NCBI GenBank assembly: GCA_964456985.1
Contig: CAYWDH010000012.1
Span: 3,042 to 67,041, forward strand
Source: WJMT01 sp964456985
Lineage (GTDB): Bacteria > Acidobacteriota > Aminicenantia > Aminicenantales > Aminicenantaceae
DNA: 64,000 bases
Direction: 5' to 3'
Each line of letters starts with the position of its first letter. Positions within the stretch are counted from its first letter, which is position 1. The notes below the pieces were generated by a model, which had not been told where the DNA came from, did not search any database, and worked only from the letters and a program-made list of their open reading frames with translations. Shown here one piece after another: positions 8,942 to 17,932 of the stretch. A program made the translations under genes and the position numbers.

Positions 8942-11362
8942 TCACTCGTACCGCAGACTCTCTACCGGATTCTGCCTGGCTGTTTTTAATGAAAGGTAGA
9001 AAATGGTTAAAACAGCGATAAGAACAGAGACGATCCAGGCCAGAATAAAATAGTGAGCGGCTATGCCGATCCTGTAAGGATAATTTTGCAGCACTCTTTT
9101 CATGATAATAAAGACCACCGGCCAGGCGATGACATTGGCTATGGATATCAGGAAAATAAATTCTCGTGTTGCCAAATACATGATCTGTCCTGCGGTCGCT
9201 CCCAGAACCTTGCGGATACCGATCTCTTTAATCCGGCGGCTCAAAGTGATGGAAGTCAGGCCAAAAATGCCCATGCAGGCAAGAAGTATGCTTACGGCTG
9301 ATGCGTAACGAATAATCGCACTCCACCGCTTTTCCTGACTATACAGGCTTTTTAAAGCATCATCCTGAAAGTATGTGATGAATGGCTTATCGGGCTGTAC
9401 TCTTTTCCATGCGTTCTCTAGAAACGCCATGGTATCTTTCAATTGTCCTGTCGATACACGGACAATGATCCTGCTGAACCTGTTTCTCCTCGGGGATGTT
9501 CCCTGCCCGACATAAAGGATCAAGGGTTCGATCTCATTCCTCAAGGATGTGAAGTGACAGTCCTTTATGACCCCGATTACTCTTCGGTCATAAGGGAATC
9601 CCTTGGACATATCTCCCAGGGGTTCACCTATTTTGAATTCAGAACCCAGCATCTGTACGAATTTTTGATTCACGATGAGGGCATCTCTGTCAGCTGGGGT
9701 ATTCGCCGAGAAATCCCTGCCTTGAACCAGTTTTAACTTCATGGTCGATAGAAAGTCGGGATCTACTCGATTGAATCTGTAGTGAATCTTGTGTTCGCCC
9801 AATTCAAGGAAAGAGCCGGGTAGAAACAGGCCGAATTCTCTGTTGCTGGCAGTCAATTCCTGAACCTGACTATAGGAGATGACCTCGCTGCGGAAACGCT
9901 GGTAGAGCCTCTCGGATTCCTGTGGTTCATTTTCCTGAGTCATAACAACCACCAGGCCTTCGCTGACATAACCCGGATCCCTGTTTATCATATAGGAGAC
10001 CTGTCTTCCCAGAATGATCGCTGAGATACCCAGAATAACGGAAAGAGTGAACTGAAGAACCACGAGCCCCTTGGTAAGCGTTGTTTTGCCTCTAACTTTT
10101 AGTTTTCCCTTCAAAATATCCGCAGGATGAAATGCGGACATATAAACGGCCGGGTAACTCCCGGCAAGAAGGGCGGTGAAAACGGCCATCCCCAGCAAAA
10201 ACACCCAGTGTGTCCCCTGGAAAAGCATGACCAATGACAGCGGTTTGCCTGATAAAGCGTTGAACCTGGGGATCAAAAACTCGGTGAACAAGAGTCCCAT
10301 AATGATGGCACATAGGCTGATTAACAGGGCCTCACTCCAGAACTGTGACAGAAGCTGCCGTCTCTCTGCCCCCAACACTTTGCGCACACCGACCTCTGTG
10401 GAGCGCACAGAAGACGATCCGATGGAAAGGGTCATGAAGTTCACGCAGGCGATCAGCAGAATGGCAAAGGCAATAACAGAGAGGATGTATGAGGTAGATA
10501 ACCCGGCTGTTCCTGTAACGCGTGTGTCAAGATGCATGTCCTTAACTCTCTGCAGACCGAATGTGAAGGCATCGTTACCTTCATCGATATTTCTCTGGAT
10601 CGCAGTACTGTAGTGACTTTGACAAAACCGGTCCAATCCCTCCTTTATCTGTACTGAAGTTACATCAGGCTGGAGCTGGACATACAGAGGACAATACCAG
10701 CGGTCCCAATCATTCAATATTTCCGGATTGTCCATAACCATGGGCAAATTACTGAAGTTAATCAGGATATCGAACCGGATCGAAGAGTTGAAAGGCACAT
10801 CCTCAGCCACGCCTTTCACCATGTAATCCCTTTTTGTGTGTCCGTAGGTGATCGTTATTGTTTTTCCGGCAGGGTCTTCTTCTCCAAAATACTTTTCTGC
10901 CACTGATTGGGAGAGAACGATGCTGTGTTCATCAGATAGCGCTGTCTCCGATACTCCTTCAATCAGAGGGAAGGTGAACATTTCGAAGAAGGATGAATCA
11001 ACCAATGTAATGGTTTCTCTGAACATCTTCTCTTTATACAGGAGAACTCCTGAGCCGTTAACATATCTTGATTGAAATTTCACCTGAGGGATGGATTGGA
11101 TCAGTTCCGGACCAACCGGTGTGGGAATGAACGGCTGGAGTCCTGTCTCCTTCCCGGATTCTTCATCGAACTGAACCTGGACAAACCGGTAGAGACTTTC
11201 TCCGTTTTTGTGAAACCTATCGAATGACATCTCATCGGCAACAAACAAATAAATGAAAATACACGCAACAATCCCGATCGATAGGCCGAATATTTTTATA
11301 AAGGAATGGACTTTATATTTCAATATATGCCTTATGGAGATCTTTAAATAGTTCCTAAACAT
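8942..11362 (-). CDS. ABC transporter permease, FtsX/MacB type, orphan duplicated form
   Basis: An 806-residue permease with two repeats of periplasmic MacB_PCD domain plus FtsX three-helix unit. The first helix (about residues 20-42) is followed by VADEMSFDRFHKNGESLYR, a hallmark of this group. Each FtsX unit carries a coupling-helix motif: EVGVRKVLGAERRQL in the first and EIGIRKVLGATAGQI in the second. The end is the typical ARQNPVESLRYE. No ATPase gene is near, as in the acidobacterial duplicated orphan permeases. Unlike the other two permeases in this window it lacks the N-terminal prefix domain and has no adjacent PadR gene. Substrate unknown; MacB relatives act in export or mechanotransmission across the periplasm. 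Confidence 0.9.
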   Translation of the reverse strand: MFRNYLKISIRHILKYKVHSFIKIFGLSIGIVACIFIYLFVADEMSFDRFHKNGESLYRFVQVQFDEESGKETGLQPFIPTPVGPELIQSIPQVKFQSRYVNGSGVLLYKEKMFRETITLVDSSFFEMFTFPLIEGVSETALSDEHSIVLSQSVAEKYFGEEDPAGKTITITYGHTKRDYMVKGVAEDVPFNSSIRFDILINFSNLPMVMDNPEILNDWDRWYCPLYVQLQPDVTSVQIKEGLDRFCQSHYSTAIQRNIDEGNDAFTFGLQRVKDMHLDTRVTGTAGLSTSYILSVIAFAILLIACVNFMTLSIGSSSVRSTEVGVRKVLGAERRQLLSQFWSEALLISLCAIIMGLLFTEFLIPRFNALSGKPLSLVMLFQGTHWVFLLGMAVFTALLAGSYPAVYMSAFHPADILKGKLKVRGKTTLTKGLVVLQFTLSVILGISAIILGRQVSYMINRDPGYVSEGLVVVMTQENEPQESERLYQRFRSEVISYSQVQELTASNREFGLFLPGSFLELGEHKIHYRFNRVDPDFLSTMKLKLVQGRDFSANTPADRDALIVNQKFVQMLGSEFKIGEPLGDMSKGFPYDRRVIGVIKDCHFTSLRNEIEPLILYVGQGTSPRRNRFSRIIVRVSTGQLKDTMAFLENAWKRVQPDKPFITYFQDDALKSLYSQEKRWSAIIRYASAVSILLACMGIFGLTSITLSRRIKEIGIRKVLGATAGQIMYLATREFIFLISIANVIAWPVVFIIMKRVLQNYPYRIGIAAHYFILAWIVSVLIAVLTIFYLSLKTARQNPVESLRYE

Positions 11363-11422
11363 GATTTCTGCCTTTAATATCTATATCGTTAAACTTGTTA
11401 TAATAAGATGCAAATAATATTT

Positions 11423-13090
11423 TTATTTTAGATTTTTCAGGGCTTTGACTGCATCTAGAATTTTGTAACCCCATTCAAGCTCTCTTCCGGAATTCAATAA
11501 GATCTCTCTGATCTCCTGCGGAGTCAAGCTCGGATTCAATTCCTTCATCATAGCAATAACCCCGGAGACCATGGGTGCTGTTCCAGAGACTCCCCAAGTC
11601 ATAGGAAACTTATATTCGTCAATGAAATTTGTCCCGATAACATATATGTATTGCTTTCCGTTGTAATAGGGAGCAAACTCGATCGGTTTGGTGACTACTA
11701 CATCATCTCGCGTTCCCTGGTAATGGATATAGACCAGAGTTACTCCTTTTTCCGCGGCTTCCTCAACAGCCCGATCAAAGTCGCCCTGTTTATCCGAAGG
11801 GAGAGGCTGATGGCTTATGCTGATTATATCTGCTCCGTTCTCTACGGCATACTCAATGCCTTTGATATAAAGATCAGCTTCGCCATAATGTCCTCTTCCA
11901 CAGAACCTAACCGGCATGATCTTTACATCCGGGGCAACCCGCACCAACTCCTGGGCCATCCAGGTGCCGTGCCCGAGTTCAGTTTCAGGATCGAAGACAG
12001 GAGCGCCTTCGAGAACACTGCCTGGCTTGATGATCCTCCCTTTAAGGCTCCAGTCCTCGGGCTCAAACATATGATCAAGTATCGCCACTGTCACACCTTT
12101 TCCAGTGGCAATTTTTTGAGCTTTTGATACATTCAACGCTTTTCGTGCCCATTCACCGTCAGCCATCGGCTCGAGTCCCAATATCAGAGCCGCATCAAGA
12201 CAACTGCCTTCGAAGGTTTCAACGATTTTGTGGTTGTATTCCTGCAGCTTTTTCTCTTCTTGCCTGAGCACTTCTTCGTTCAAGACAGGCCAAGCTCTCA
12301 GCCAGTCTTCATCCTCTCGCCACTTTACATCGGATACTATCCAGATGACCTTTCTCCCTCTCTTTCGGAAGATATTTCTAACTTCTTCATTGGTGAGTTC
12401 AGGAAATTTGCTTCTCAATAAAACCGCAGCTCCTGCGACAAGATAAGATGGTTTTTCCAGTTTGCGGTCGATAAGAGACTCTGTTCCCCAGAGTCTATCG
12501 CCGCCGACTTCGTCATGGAGGGCAAAGATGTCGATTGGGATTTTCTTCCAGAAAGACAAATTTCCCAGCTGATACATCATACCGTGGGCTCCAACAATGA
12601 TTGCCCCATTTTCTGAAGCTCTTTTTACGAATTCCTGCCAGTGGCTGTAATCCTTTTCCTTTTCCATCGAACCAAAATAGGCAGGGAGAATGAAGATTAT
12701 ATCTCTTTCCTCGCATTTTTTTATAGAGCTAATGGTCTTATCAAAGTCTTCCTCCTCGACAAATTGAGCGAGGAGAATGACCTGTTGTTCAAAAACTGAG
12801 TTATCACCTGCTAAAAAGGCTTCCCTTTCGATACGAACCACATCTGACTCAGGCGCAAGGTCCGAAACTTTTTTCACCCAATCCCAGGTATTCTCTTTCT
12901 CGTTAAAAATGATCCCTATCGATATATTTTTTCCTTTTGATTCAGTCCAAGCATGAGGAAAATTGCAGAAGTTAATGCTGAAGTCCGGCACCGGATCAAT
13001 TCTAGTGGAACAAGCCGAAAATGTCATAAGCGCAACCACAGCACATGAGAAAATGAGCCAAAGACTGCTGTGTGTTTTTTTAAATTTCAT
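11423..13090 (-). CDS. Subtilisin-like S8 serine protease, lipoprotein, with degenerate N-terminal subtilase half
   Basis: A 555-residue protein when started at ATG 13090, which has AGGAG eight bases upstream; an upstream in-frame start adds eight residues. A signal segment ends at TFSAC, a lipobox. The C-terminal half is a subtilase with catalytic Asp in VAILDHMF (about 339), His in GHGTWMA (about 374) and Ser in WGVSGTAPMVSG (about 502), a variant of GTSMAxP that keeps the serine. The N-terminal half (about 50-250) resembles a second copy that has lost its catalytic residues: NISIGIIF mirrors VTVAILD, and VAGAAVLLRSKFPELTNEEV mirrors VSGVIAMMKELNPSLTPQEI. The two halves may form an internal pseudo-dimer. 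It lies downstream of no other gene on its strand and is divergent from the SatD-galK operon. Confidence 0.85.
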   Translation of the reverse strand: MKFKKTHSSLWLIFSCAVVALMTFSACSTRIDPVPDFSINFCNFPHAWTESKGKNISIGIIFNEKENTWDWVKKVSDLAPESDVVRIEREAFLAGDNSVFEQQVILLAQFVEEEDFDKTISSIKKCEERDIIFILPAYFGSMEKEKDYSHWQEFVKRASENGAIIVGAHGMMYQLGNLSFWKKIPIDIFALHDEVGGDRLWGTESLIDRKLEKPSYLVAGAAVLLRSKFPELTNEEVRNIFRKRGRKVIWIVSDVKWREDEDWLRAWPVLNEEVLRQEEKKLQEYNHKIVETFEGSCLDAALILGLEPMADGEWARKALNVSKAQKIATGKGVTVAILDHMFEPEDWSLKGRIIKPGSVLEGAPVFDPETELGHGTWMAQELVRVAPDVKIMPVRFCGRGHYGEADLYIKGIEYAVENGADIISISHQPLPSDKQGDFDRAVEEAAEKGVTLVYIHYQGTRDDVVVTKPIEFAPYYNGKQYIYVIGTNFIDEYKFPMTWGVSGTAPMVSGVIAMMKELNPSLTPQEIREILLNSGRELEWGYKILDAVKALKNLK

Positions 13091-13306
13091 ACTCTCATCT
13101 CCTATAATCCACACTTATTATAAGCAATAAACATGCCAATTTCATCTTCTTGAGGTTTTCTAATAATAATAAAACATCCATGTATCATTTATTAACAGTT
13201 AATGTCCGTAAGCGAACAGAAACAAATATTCCCCACATCAATATAGCTAAATGAGAAATTATAGTTACCGTATCAATATAAATGATACTTATGATATATT
13301 AATTCA

Positions 13307-13335
13307 TTGACATTAACTATCATGTTTCATATTAT
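13307..13335 (+). promoter_or_regulatory. Sigma70-type promoter of the SatD-galK-methyltransferase operon
   Basis: TTGACA at 13307-13312, a 17-base spacer, then TATTAT at 13330-13335. This is a near-consensus housekeeping promoter. Transcription would begin near 13342, only about four bases before the ATG at 13346, so the first gene would have an almost leaderless mRNA. Confidence 0.7.
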
Positions 13336-13345
13336 TTGAAGCGTA

Positions 13346-13969
13346 ATGGCCCGACATTTGATCTTCACAGGAAAAATACTTGATGTTCTCCCCGGTTCCT
13401 CTCAGGAATACCAAAAAATTCTTAAAACGCTGACATCATCCTGTTCTCATCAGTTCAAATCACACCTTTATTCCCCCTACTCCGTTACCATGGACCATGA
13501 GTTTCTGGGCATCCCTTCAAATGTAAAAACCTGTATTGTCTCTCTGTCTTATTTTAAAGAAAAAATCATTGACTGGAACATACCCTTCAAAATATCTTAT
13601 ATCATAAGGCGTGGAGAAATTTCTTCCAGATTAAACAAAAAAACATCCGCTCATCTAAAGGGAGAGGGCATCTCAGAAGCACGAAAAGAGCTGAATACAA
13701 GGAAAAGCACGGATCCAAGAATACTTTTTCACATAAAACCTGAACATTTGTCCGAACAGCTCAACAGGCTTTTTTTGGTGCTTGATTCCATTTCTTCCAG
13801 ATGGAAGCAAAAGGATTTCCCTCTTATATCTGATATGATAAAAAACGAAAACAATGAAGAAGTGGCCATTAAGCACAGAAAAAACAGAAGCCAGATATGG
13901 AAACGAAGAAAAACGCTTCTCATCAGTGAATACAAATCCATCCAAAAAGTCATATTTGGGATGATTTGA
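13346..13969 (+). CDS. Divergent SatD-family protein
   Basis: A 207-residue protein resembling the SatD family, which is sometimes found in stress or growth-control operons and has no settled function. The family pattern is visible in order: an N-terminal beta strand with GKILDVLPGSSQEY (counterpart of GDIIxSR), a central strand near EFLGIP, IIRRGEISSRLNKK (counterpart of GIGEISTxIN), KGEGISEARKELN (counterpart of GxAFxxARKA) and a C-terminal region with HTH character (EEVAIKHRKNRSQIWKRRK). The central glycine-rich positions are less conserved than usual, so it is a divergent member. It is the first gene of a five-gene operon and sits almost on the predicted transcription start. Galactokinase follows after 35 bases. 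Confidence 0.55.
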   Translation: MARHLIFTGKILDVLPGSSQEYQKILKTLTSSCSHQFKSHLYSPYSVTMDHEFLGIPSNVKTCIVSLSYFKEKIIDWNIPFKISYIIRRGEISSRLNKKTSAHLKGEGISEARKELNTRKSTDPRILFHIKPEHLSEQLNRLFLVLDSISSRWKQKDFPLISDMIKNENNEEVAIKHRKNRSQIWKRRKTLLISEYKSIQKVIFGMI

Positions 13970-14004
13970 CTTTTCGTCTGTGATATTCTATTTTTTGTGC
14001 TCCC

Positions 14005-15162
14005 ATGATTAAGAAAATAAAAGACAACGTATTAAATCAATTTAGAAACAAATTCAACACAAAACCATTGCTGGTCCGTTCCCCCGGACGTGTGAATCTC
14101 ATAGGAGAGCATACGGATTACAATGAGGGATTTGTCCTTCCCACAGCCATTGACAAAGCCATTATCTTTGCTGTCTCCCCTAATAAGGACCATATCTACC
14201 GGATCTATTCCATGGACATGGACGAATATGTGGAGGTCGAACAGGGACATATAAAAAAAAGCAACGCGCACTGGGCCAACTACTTATTGGGAGTCATCGA
14301 TCAAATAAAGAAAAGAGGCTTTGAAGTCCCGGGATTTGACTGCGTTTTCGGAGGGGACATCCCTATAGGGGCCGGGCTATCGTCCTCAGCAGCCATTGAA
14401 GCCGGGCTGGCGTTTTGCATCAATGAAATATTCCAACTCCATATCGACAAACTGGATCTTGTGAAATTATCCCAGAAAGCTGAAAACGACTTCGTGGGCG
14501 TCCAGTGCGGGATCATGGATCAGTTCACTAATATTTTCAGCGCTCCGAAAAAAGTAATGAAGCTTGACTGCCGTTCTCTTGAGTACGAATACTTTCCCTT
14601 TGATTTTAAAGGGATCCATATCGTGCTCTATGATACACGTGTCTCTCATTCTCTGGCTTCTTCTGAATACAACATACGAAGGGCTCAATGCGAACAGGGA
14701 GTCGCTTATCTTAAAAAGCACAATCCCCGGATACAAAGCCTCAGGGATGTCACATCCGGTTTTCTGGAATCTCTCAAAGACCAAATGAGCCCTGTGATAT
14801 ACAGACGCTGTCATTATGTGGTCAAAGAAAATGAAAGGCTTTTAGCCGCCTGTGAGGATCTTAAAAGAAAAAACCTCGAATCATTCGGAGAAAAAATGGT
14901 TCAGACCCATAAAGGGCTCAAAAGCGAATATGAAGTGAGCTGTAAAGAACTTGATTATCTGGTTGAAAACACCATAAATCAGAAAGGTGTTCTGGGTTCG
15001 AGGATGATGGGAGGCGGATTCGGAGGGTGCACCATCAATCTGATAAAAGAAGATGACATGGAGAACGTTAACCAGAACATCAAAAACGCGTATTTGAGCG
15101 AGTTCGGGAAACAGCCGGAAATATATAAAATAAAAACAGAAAAGGGAACACATATAATCTGA
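14005..15162 (+). CDS. galK: Galactokinase
   Basis: A 385-residue GHMP kinase that phosphorylates galactose to galactose-1-phosphate with ATP, the entry step of the Leloir pathway. The galactokinase signature RVNLIGEHTDYNEGFVLP lies near residues 30-50. The GHMP ATP-binding loop is GDIPIGAGLSSSAAIE (about 115-130), the catalytic Asp region is QCGIMDQF, and the third motif is GSRMMGGGFGGCTI near the C-terminus. Length is normal for GalK. It sits in an operon with SatD-like and B12-methyltransferase genes and not with galT or galE, which are absent from the window. This is an unusual context; the shared transcript may be coincidental. Confidence 0.95.
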   Translation: MIKKIKDNVLNQFRNKFNTKPLLVRSPGRVNLIGEHTDYNEGFVLPTAIDKAIIFAVSPNKDHIYRIYSMDMDEYVEVEQGHIKKSNAHWANYLLGVIDQIKKRGFEVPGFDCVFGGDIPIGAGLSSSAAIEAGLAFCINEIFQLHIDKLDLVKLSQKAENDFVGVQCGIMDQFTNIFSAPKKVMKLDCRSLEYEYFPFDFKGIHIVLYDTRVSHSLASSEYNIRRAQCEQGVAYLKKHNPRIQSLRDVTSGFLESLKDQMSPVIYRRCHYVVKENERLLAACEDLKRKNLESFGEKMVQTHKGLKSEYEVSCKELDYLVENTINQKGVLGSRMMGGGFGGCTINLIKEDDMENVNQNIKNAYLSEFGKQPEIYKIKTEKGTHII

Positions 15163-15190
15163 AAGAAAAATTCAAAAACAAGGAGTCTTC

Positions 15191-15841
15191 ATGATTGATA
15201 ACAAACGCTTATCAGAGATGAACCGAGCTGTCGTGGAAGGAAACAAAGAAGAGGCTCAGAGGCTTGCCAGACAGGCCATTGATGAAAACTGGGATCTGAA
15301 TGAAGTGATCGATAAAGGATTTGTACCTGGGATACAAAAAGCCGGAGATCTCTGGGAAAAGGGAGAGTATTTCCTCCCCGAACTCATCACCAGCGCTGAA
15401 ACCATGAAAGGGGTCATGGCTTTGCTGCAGCCTGAGCTTAAGAAAAAGCACCTGACCGCAAAATCCCTGGGAAAAGTTGTCATAGGAACCATAGAAGGCG
15501 ATATCCATGATATAGGAAAAAACCTGGTGGCCTCTCTTCTGTCTGCCAATGGATTTGACGTGATCGACCTGGGTGCAGATGTGAAAATAACAAACTTTAT
15601 TGACAGGGCTCTGCAGGAAGATGCGGATTTTATCTGTGTTTCCTCGCTCCTTACCACTACAATGCTCAAACAGAAAAATCTCATAGAGCTTCTTAAATCA
15701 AAAAATCTTTTCGGAAAATTCAGGGTTCTTGTGGGAGGTTCCCCTGTAAACAGCAAATGGGCACAGGATATCGGAGCGGACGGGTATGCGGAAAATGCCA
15801 TGGCTGCTGCGAAAATAGCCAAAGCGCTCATACGGACATAA
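15191..15841 (+). CDS. Corrinoid (B12-binding) methyltransferase protein, MtbC/MttC type
   Basis: A 216-residue cobalamin-binding protein. The N-terminal helical cap domain (about 1-90) is of the methionine-synthase B12-2 type. The Rossmann-like B12 domain has the lower-ligand motif DIHDIGKNL (about residues 105-113), followed by the SSLLTTTM and VLVGGSPV segments that hold the dimethylbenzimidazole tail. It carries the methyl group between a substrate methyltransferase and an acceptor enzyme. AAGGAG lies about seven bases upstream of the ATG. It is followed after ten bases by its presumed partner, the MttB-like methyltransferase, and then by a reactivation protein, so the three form one methyl-transfer system. 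Confidence 0.93.
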   Translation: MIDNKRLSEMNRAVVEGNKEEAQRLARQAIDENWDLNEVIDKGFVPGIQKAGDLWEKGEYFLPELITSAETMKGVMALLQPELKKKHLTAKSLGKVVIGTIEGDIHDIGKNLVASLLSANGFDVIDLGADVKITNFIDRALQEDADFICVSSLLTTTMLKQKNLIELLKSKNLFGKFRVLVGGSPVNSKWAQDIGADGYAENAMAAAKIAKALIRT

Positions 15842-15851
15842 GGAAAAGAAG

Positions 15852-17315
15852 ATGATCAAAACACAAAGACCAAAATACAGGCTTTTAAATGAGGCGTTCG
15901 TAAAAAAAATAGTCAATGAAAGTTATCAGCTCCTGGAAAAATACGGAGTATTTGTGGAAAACAAAGAAGCGTTCGCACTTCTCAAAAACGCAGGGGCAAA
16001 AACAAACGAAGCGGAAAACAGAGTTTATATAAAACAAGAATTAGTCGAAAAGTCATTAGCAAAGACTCCGCCGGTCATTGAACTGTATGACAGGCAGGGA
16101 GAACAAAAATACACGGTGGGCAATGATGAGATCCATTTTGATCCTGGTTCTGCGGCTGTTACCGTGCTCGACCATGAGTCACAATCACAGAGAAAAGCCG
16201 AAACAGAAGACCTGGTCCGGTTCACCAGAGTGACGGACGCAATGGAAAACATCGATTTCCAGAGCACAGGCATTATCAGCAGCGATGTCCCGGAGATCAT
16301 AAGTGACAGCTACCGTCTTTATATAGGGCTTCAGTTCTCGAGAAAACCGGTCGTTACCGGCACTTTCAGGATCGAAGGATTTAAGCCTATGCATGATATG
16401 CTGGTCGCTGTAAGAGGAAGCACACAAAATCTTGCGGACAGACCTCTGGCCATATTTGACGCCTGCCCCTCCCCTCCTCTTAAATGGAGCAACCTTACGA
16501 CACAGAGCCTTATTGACTCTGCCAGAGCCGGGATTCCATCAGAATTGATATCCATGGGCATGACCGGCGCTACCTCTCCGGTCACTATAGCAGGAACCCT
16601 GGTACAGCACACAGCAGAAAATCTATCCGGACTTGTGATCTGCCAGCTGGCTGAACCGGGCTCTCCTGTTATATTCGGGGGTTCCCCTTCCAGTTTTGAC
16701 ATGCGCAAGGGTACAACCCCCATGGGGGCCATAGAGACCATGATGATCGATTCTGCCTACTCCCAGATAGGCAAGCATTTGAATCTCCCTACACATGCGT
16801 ATATGGGACTCAGTGATTCCAAACTCAATGACAACCAGGCCGGTCTGGAATCTGGAATAGGCGCTGTTCTGGCTGCTCTATCCGGTGTCAATGTTATATC
16901 AGGGCCCGGCATGCTGGACTTTGAAAGCTGCCAGAGCCTGGAAAAACTGGTAATAGACAATGAAATCTGCGGGATGGCCCTGAGGTTGGTCAAAGGAATA
17001 ACCCAGAGAGATGAGCCTCTGGCCGTTGACCTTTTTCAAGATATAACGCCTGAGTCTCAATTTCTCTCCAAACCCCACACAAGAAAATGGTACAGGGAAG
17101 AGCATATTTTTCCCGGTATTATAGACAGAGACACCTATGATGAATGGGAAGGAAAAGGGAAAATGTCTTCTGCTCAAAGGGCTGCGGATAAAATCAAAGA
17201 GATCCTCGCCCAACCTGTTTCCTTGATAGACCCCGACACTCAAAAAAAGCTAAAGAAAATCATGCTCTCAGATGCTGAAAAAAACGGACTCACAGCGCTT
17301 CCTGAAAATGAATGA
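15852..17315 (+). CDS. MttB-family trimethylamine/betaine:corrinoid methyltransferase, non-pyrrolysine type
   Basis: A 487-residue TIM-barrel methyltransferase of the MttB superfamily. True trimethylamine MttB enzymes are interrupted by an in-frame UAG read as pyrrolysine. This reading frame is uninterrupted and ends in TGA, so it belongs to the non-Pyl members, such as MtgB, MtpB and MtcB, which demethylate glycine betaine, proline betaine or carnitine. Typical segments are HFDPGSAAVTV, MTGATSPVTIAGTLVQ, IFGGSPSSFDMRKG and GLSDSKLNDNQAGLESG. It moves a methyl group from a quaternary amine or related donor to the corrinoid protein encoded ten bases upstream. The donor cannot be deduced. The downstream gene overlaps its last eight bases. 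Confidence 0.9.
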   Translation: MIKTQRPKYRLLNEAFVKKIVNESYQLLEKYGVFVENKEAFALLKNAGAKTNEAENRVYIKQELVEKSLAKTPPVIELYDRQGEQKYTVGNDEIHFDPGSAAVTVLDHESQSQRKAETEDLVRFTRVTDAMENIDFQSTGIISSDVPEIISDSYRLYIGLQFSRKPVVTGTFRIEGFKPMHDMLVAVRGSTQNLADRPLAIFDACPSPPLKWSNLTTQSLIDSARAGIPSELISMGMTGATSPVTIAGTLVQHTAENLSGLVICQLAEPGSPVIFGGSPSSFDMRKGTTPMGAIETMMIDSAYSQIGKHLNLPTHAYMGLSDSKLNDNQAGLESGIGAVLAALSGVNVISGPGMLDFESCQSLEKLVIDNEICGMALRLVKGITQRDEPLAVDLFQDITPESQFLSKPHTRKWYREEHIFPGIIDRDTYDEWEGKGKMSSAQRAADKIKEILAQPVSLIDPDTQKKLKKIMLSDAEKNGLTALPENE

Positions 17316-17910
17316 AAAATACATTTTTTTGAACGACTTTAAGGTCAGCCTCGAAGACAAGCGGATACGTGTCTGCCTCGGATACAAAGCAAGAACAGGC
17401 GAAGTCAATGCTTCAGTGAATCAATATATCAAAGAATTTGAATCTTTGCTGCCTGATCTGATCAAACCCAGAGCTGTTTATGCGGTTTTTAACTATGAAG
17501 AAACCAACAAACACCCTGTTTTTAAAGGAGCGGAAAAAGTAGCTCTGTGCCTCTGCACTATTGGTCCGGATCTTGAGAAAGAATGCTCAAGGCTCATGGA
17601 TAAGGGTGATATTTTAAAAGGATTCGTGCTGGATTGTTTTGGTTCTGAAGCGGTTGAAGATATAGCGAGACAGAGCGACCGGATTATTTCTGAAAAAGCA
17701 AGGAATATGGACCTTTGGCCCAGCAAAAGATTCAGTCCGGGTTATGGGATATGGGATATCAAGGAACAGAAATATGTGTTTGACATGCTGCCTTCGGATA
17801 AAGTGGAGGTTCGGCTTACAGATACTTTTATGATGGTTCCCCGCAAATCCGTATCCTTTCGCATTAATTTTTACAAGAACAAGGAATCGTCCACTCGGAG
17901 CCTCTCCTAG
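17308..17910 (+). CDS. Stand-alone MetH-type corrinoid reactivation (activation-domain) protein
   Basis: A 200-residue protein resembling the C-terminal S-adenosylmethionine-binding activation domain of cobalamin-dependent methionine synthase. The diagnostic element is KRFSPGYGIWD (compare RxxPGYG in MetH), preceded by a VALCLCTIGPDLE segment and a helix with DCFGSEAVEDIA. It presumably re-methylates or reduces inactive cob(II)alamin on the partner corrinoid protein, a job done in many methanogens and acetogens by RamA-type ferredoxin ATPases. An upstream ATG at 17272 would lie deeper inside mttB; ATG 17308 gives an 8-base overlap and matches the domain start. It is the last gene of the operon. 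Confidence 0.75.
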   Translation: MNEKYIFLNDFKVSLEDKRIRVCLGYKARTGEVNASVNQYIKEFESLLPDLIKPRAVYAVFNYEETNKHPVFKGAEKVALCLCTIGPDLEKECSRLMDKGDILKGFVLDCFGSEAVEDIARQSDRIISEKARNMDLWPSKRFSPGYGIWDIKEQKYVFDMLPSDKVEVRLTDTFMMVPRKSVSFRINFYKNKESSTRSLS

Positions 17911-17932
17911 TCTAACTCTGGTTATTCACATT

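Noticed and set aside
12978..13090. Loss of the catalytic serine in the subtilase was suspected because the usual GTSMAxP is absent.
   Set aside because: Aligning the end of the motif shows GVSGTAPMVSG, which keeps Ser, Gly and Pro in the right positions.
13307..13335. Considered a sigma54 reading for the SatD operon promoter.
   Set aside because: The spacing and boxes fit TTGACA/TATTAT with 17 bases exactly; there is no GG-N10-GC.
17272..17307. Earlier ATG at 17272 for the reactivation-domain gene.
   Set aside because: It would encode the mttB C-terminal DNA in a second frame without conserved residues; ATG 17308 matches the domain start.
15852..17315. Possible pyrrolysine-containing MttB.
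   Set aside because: The reading frame is continuous with no in-frame TAG and ends in TGA, so no amber read-through is needed.
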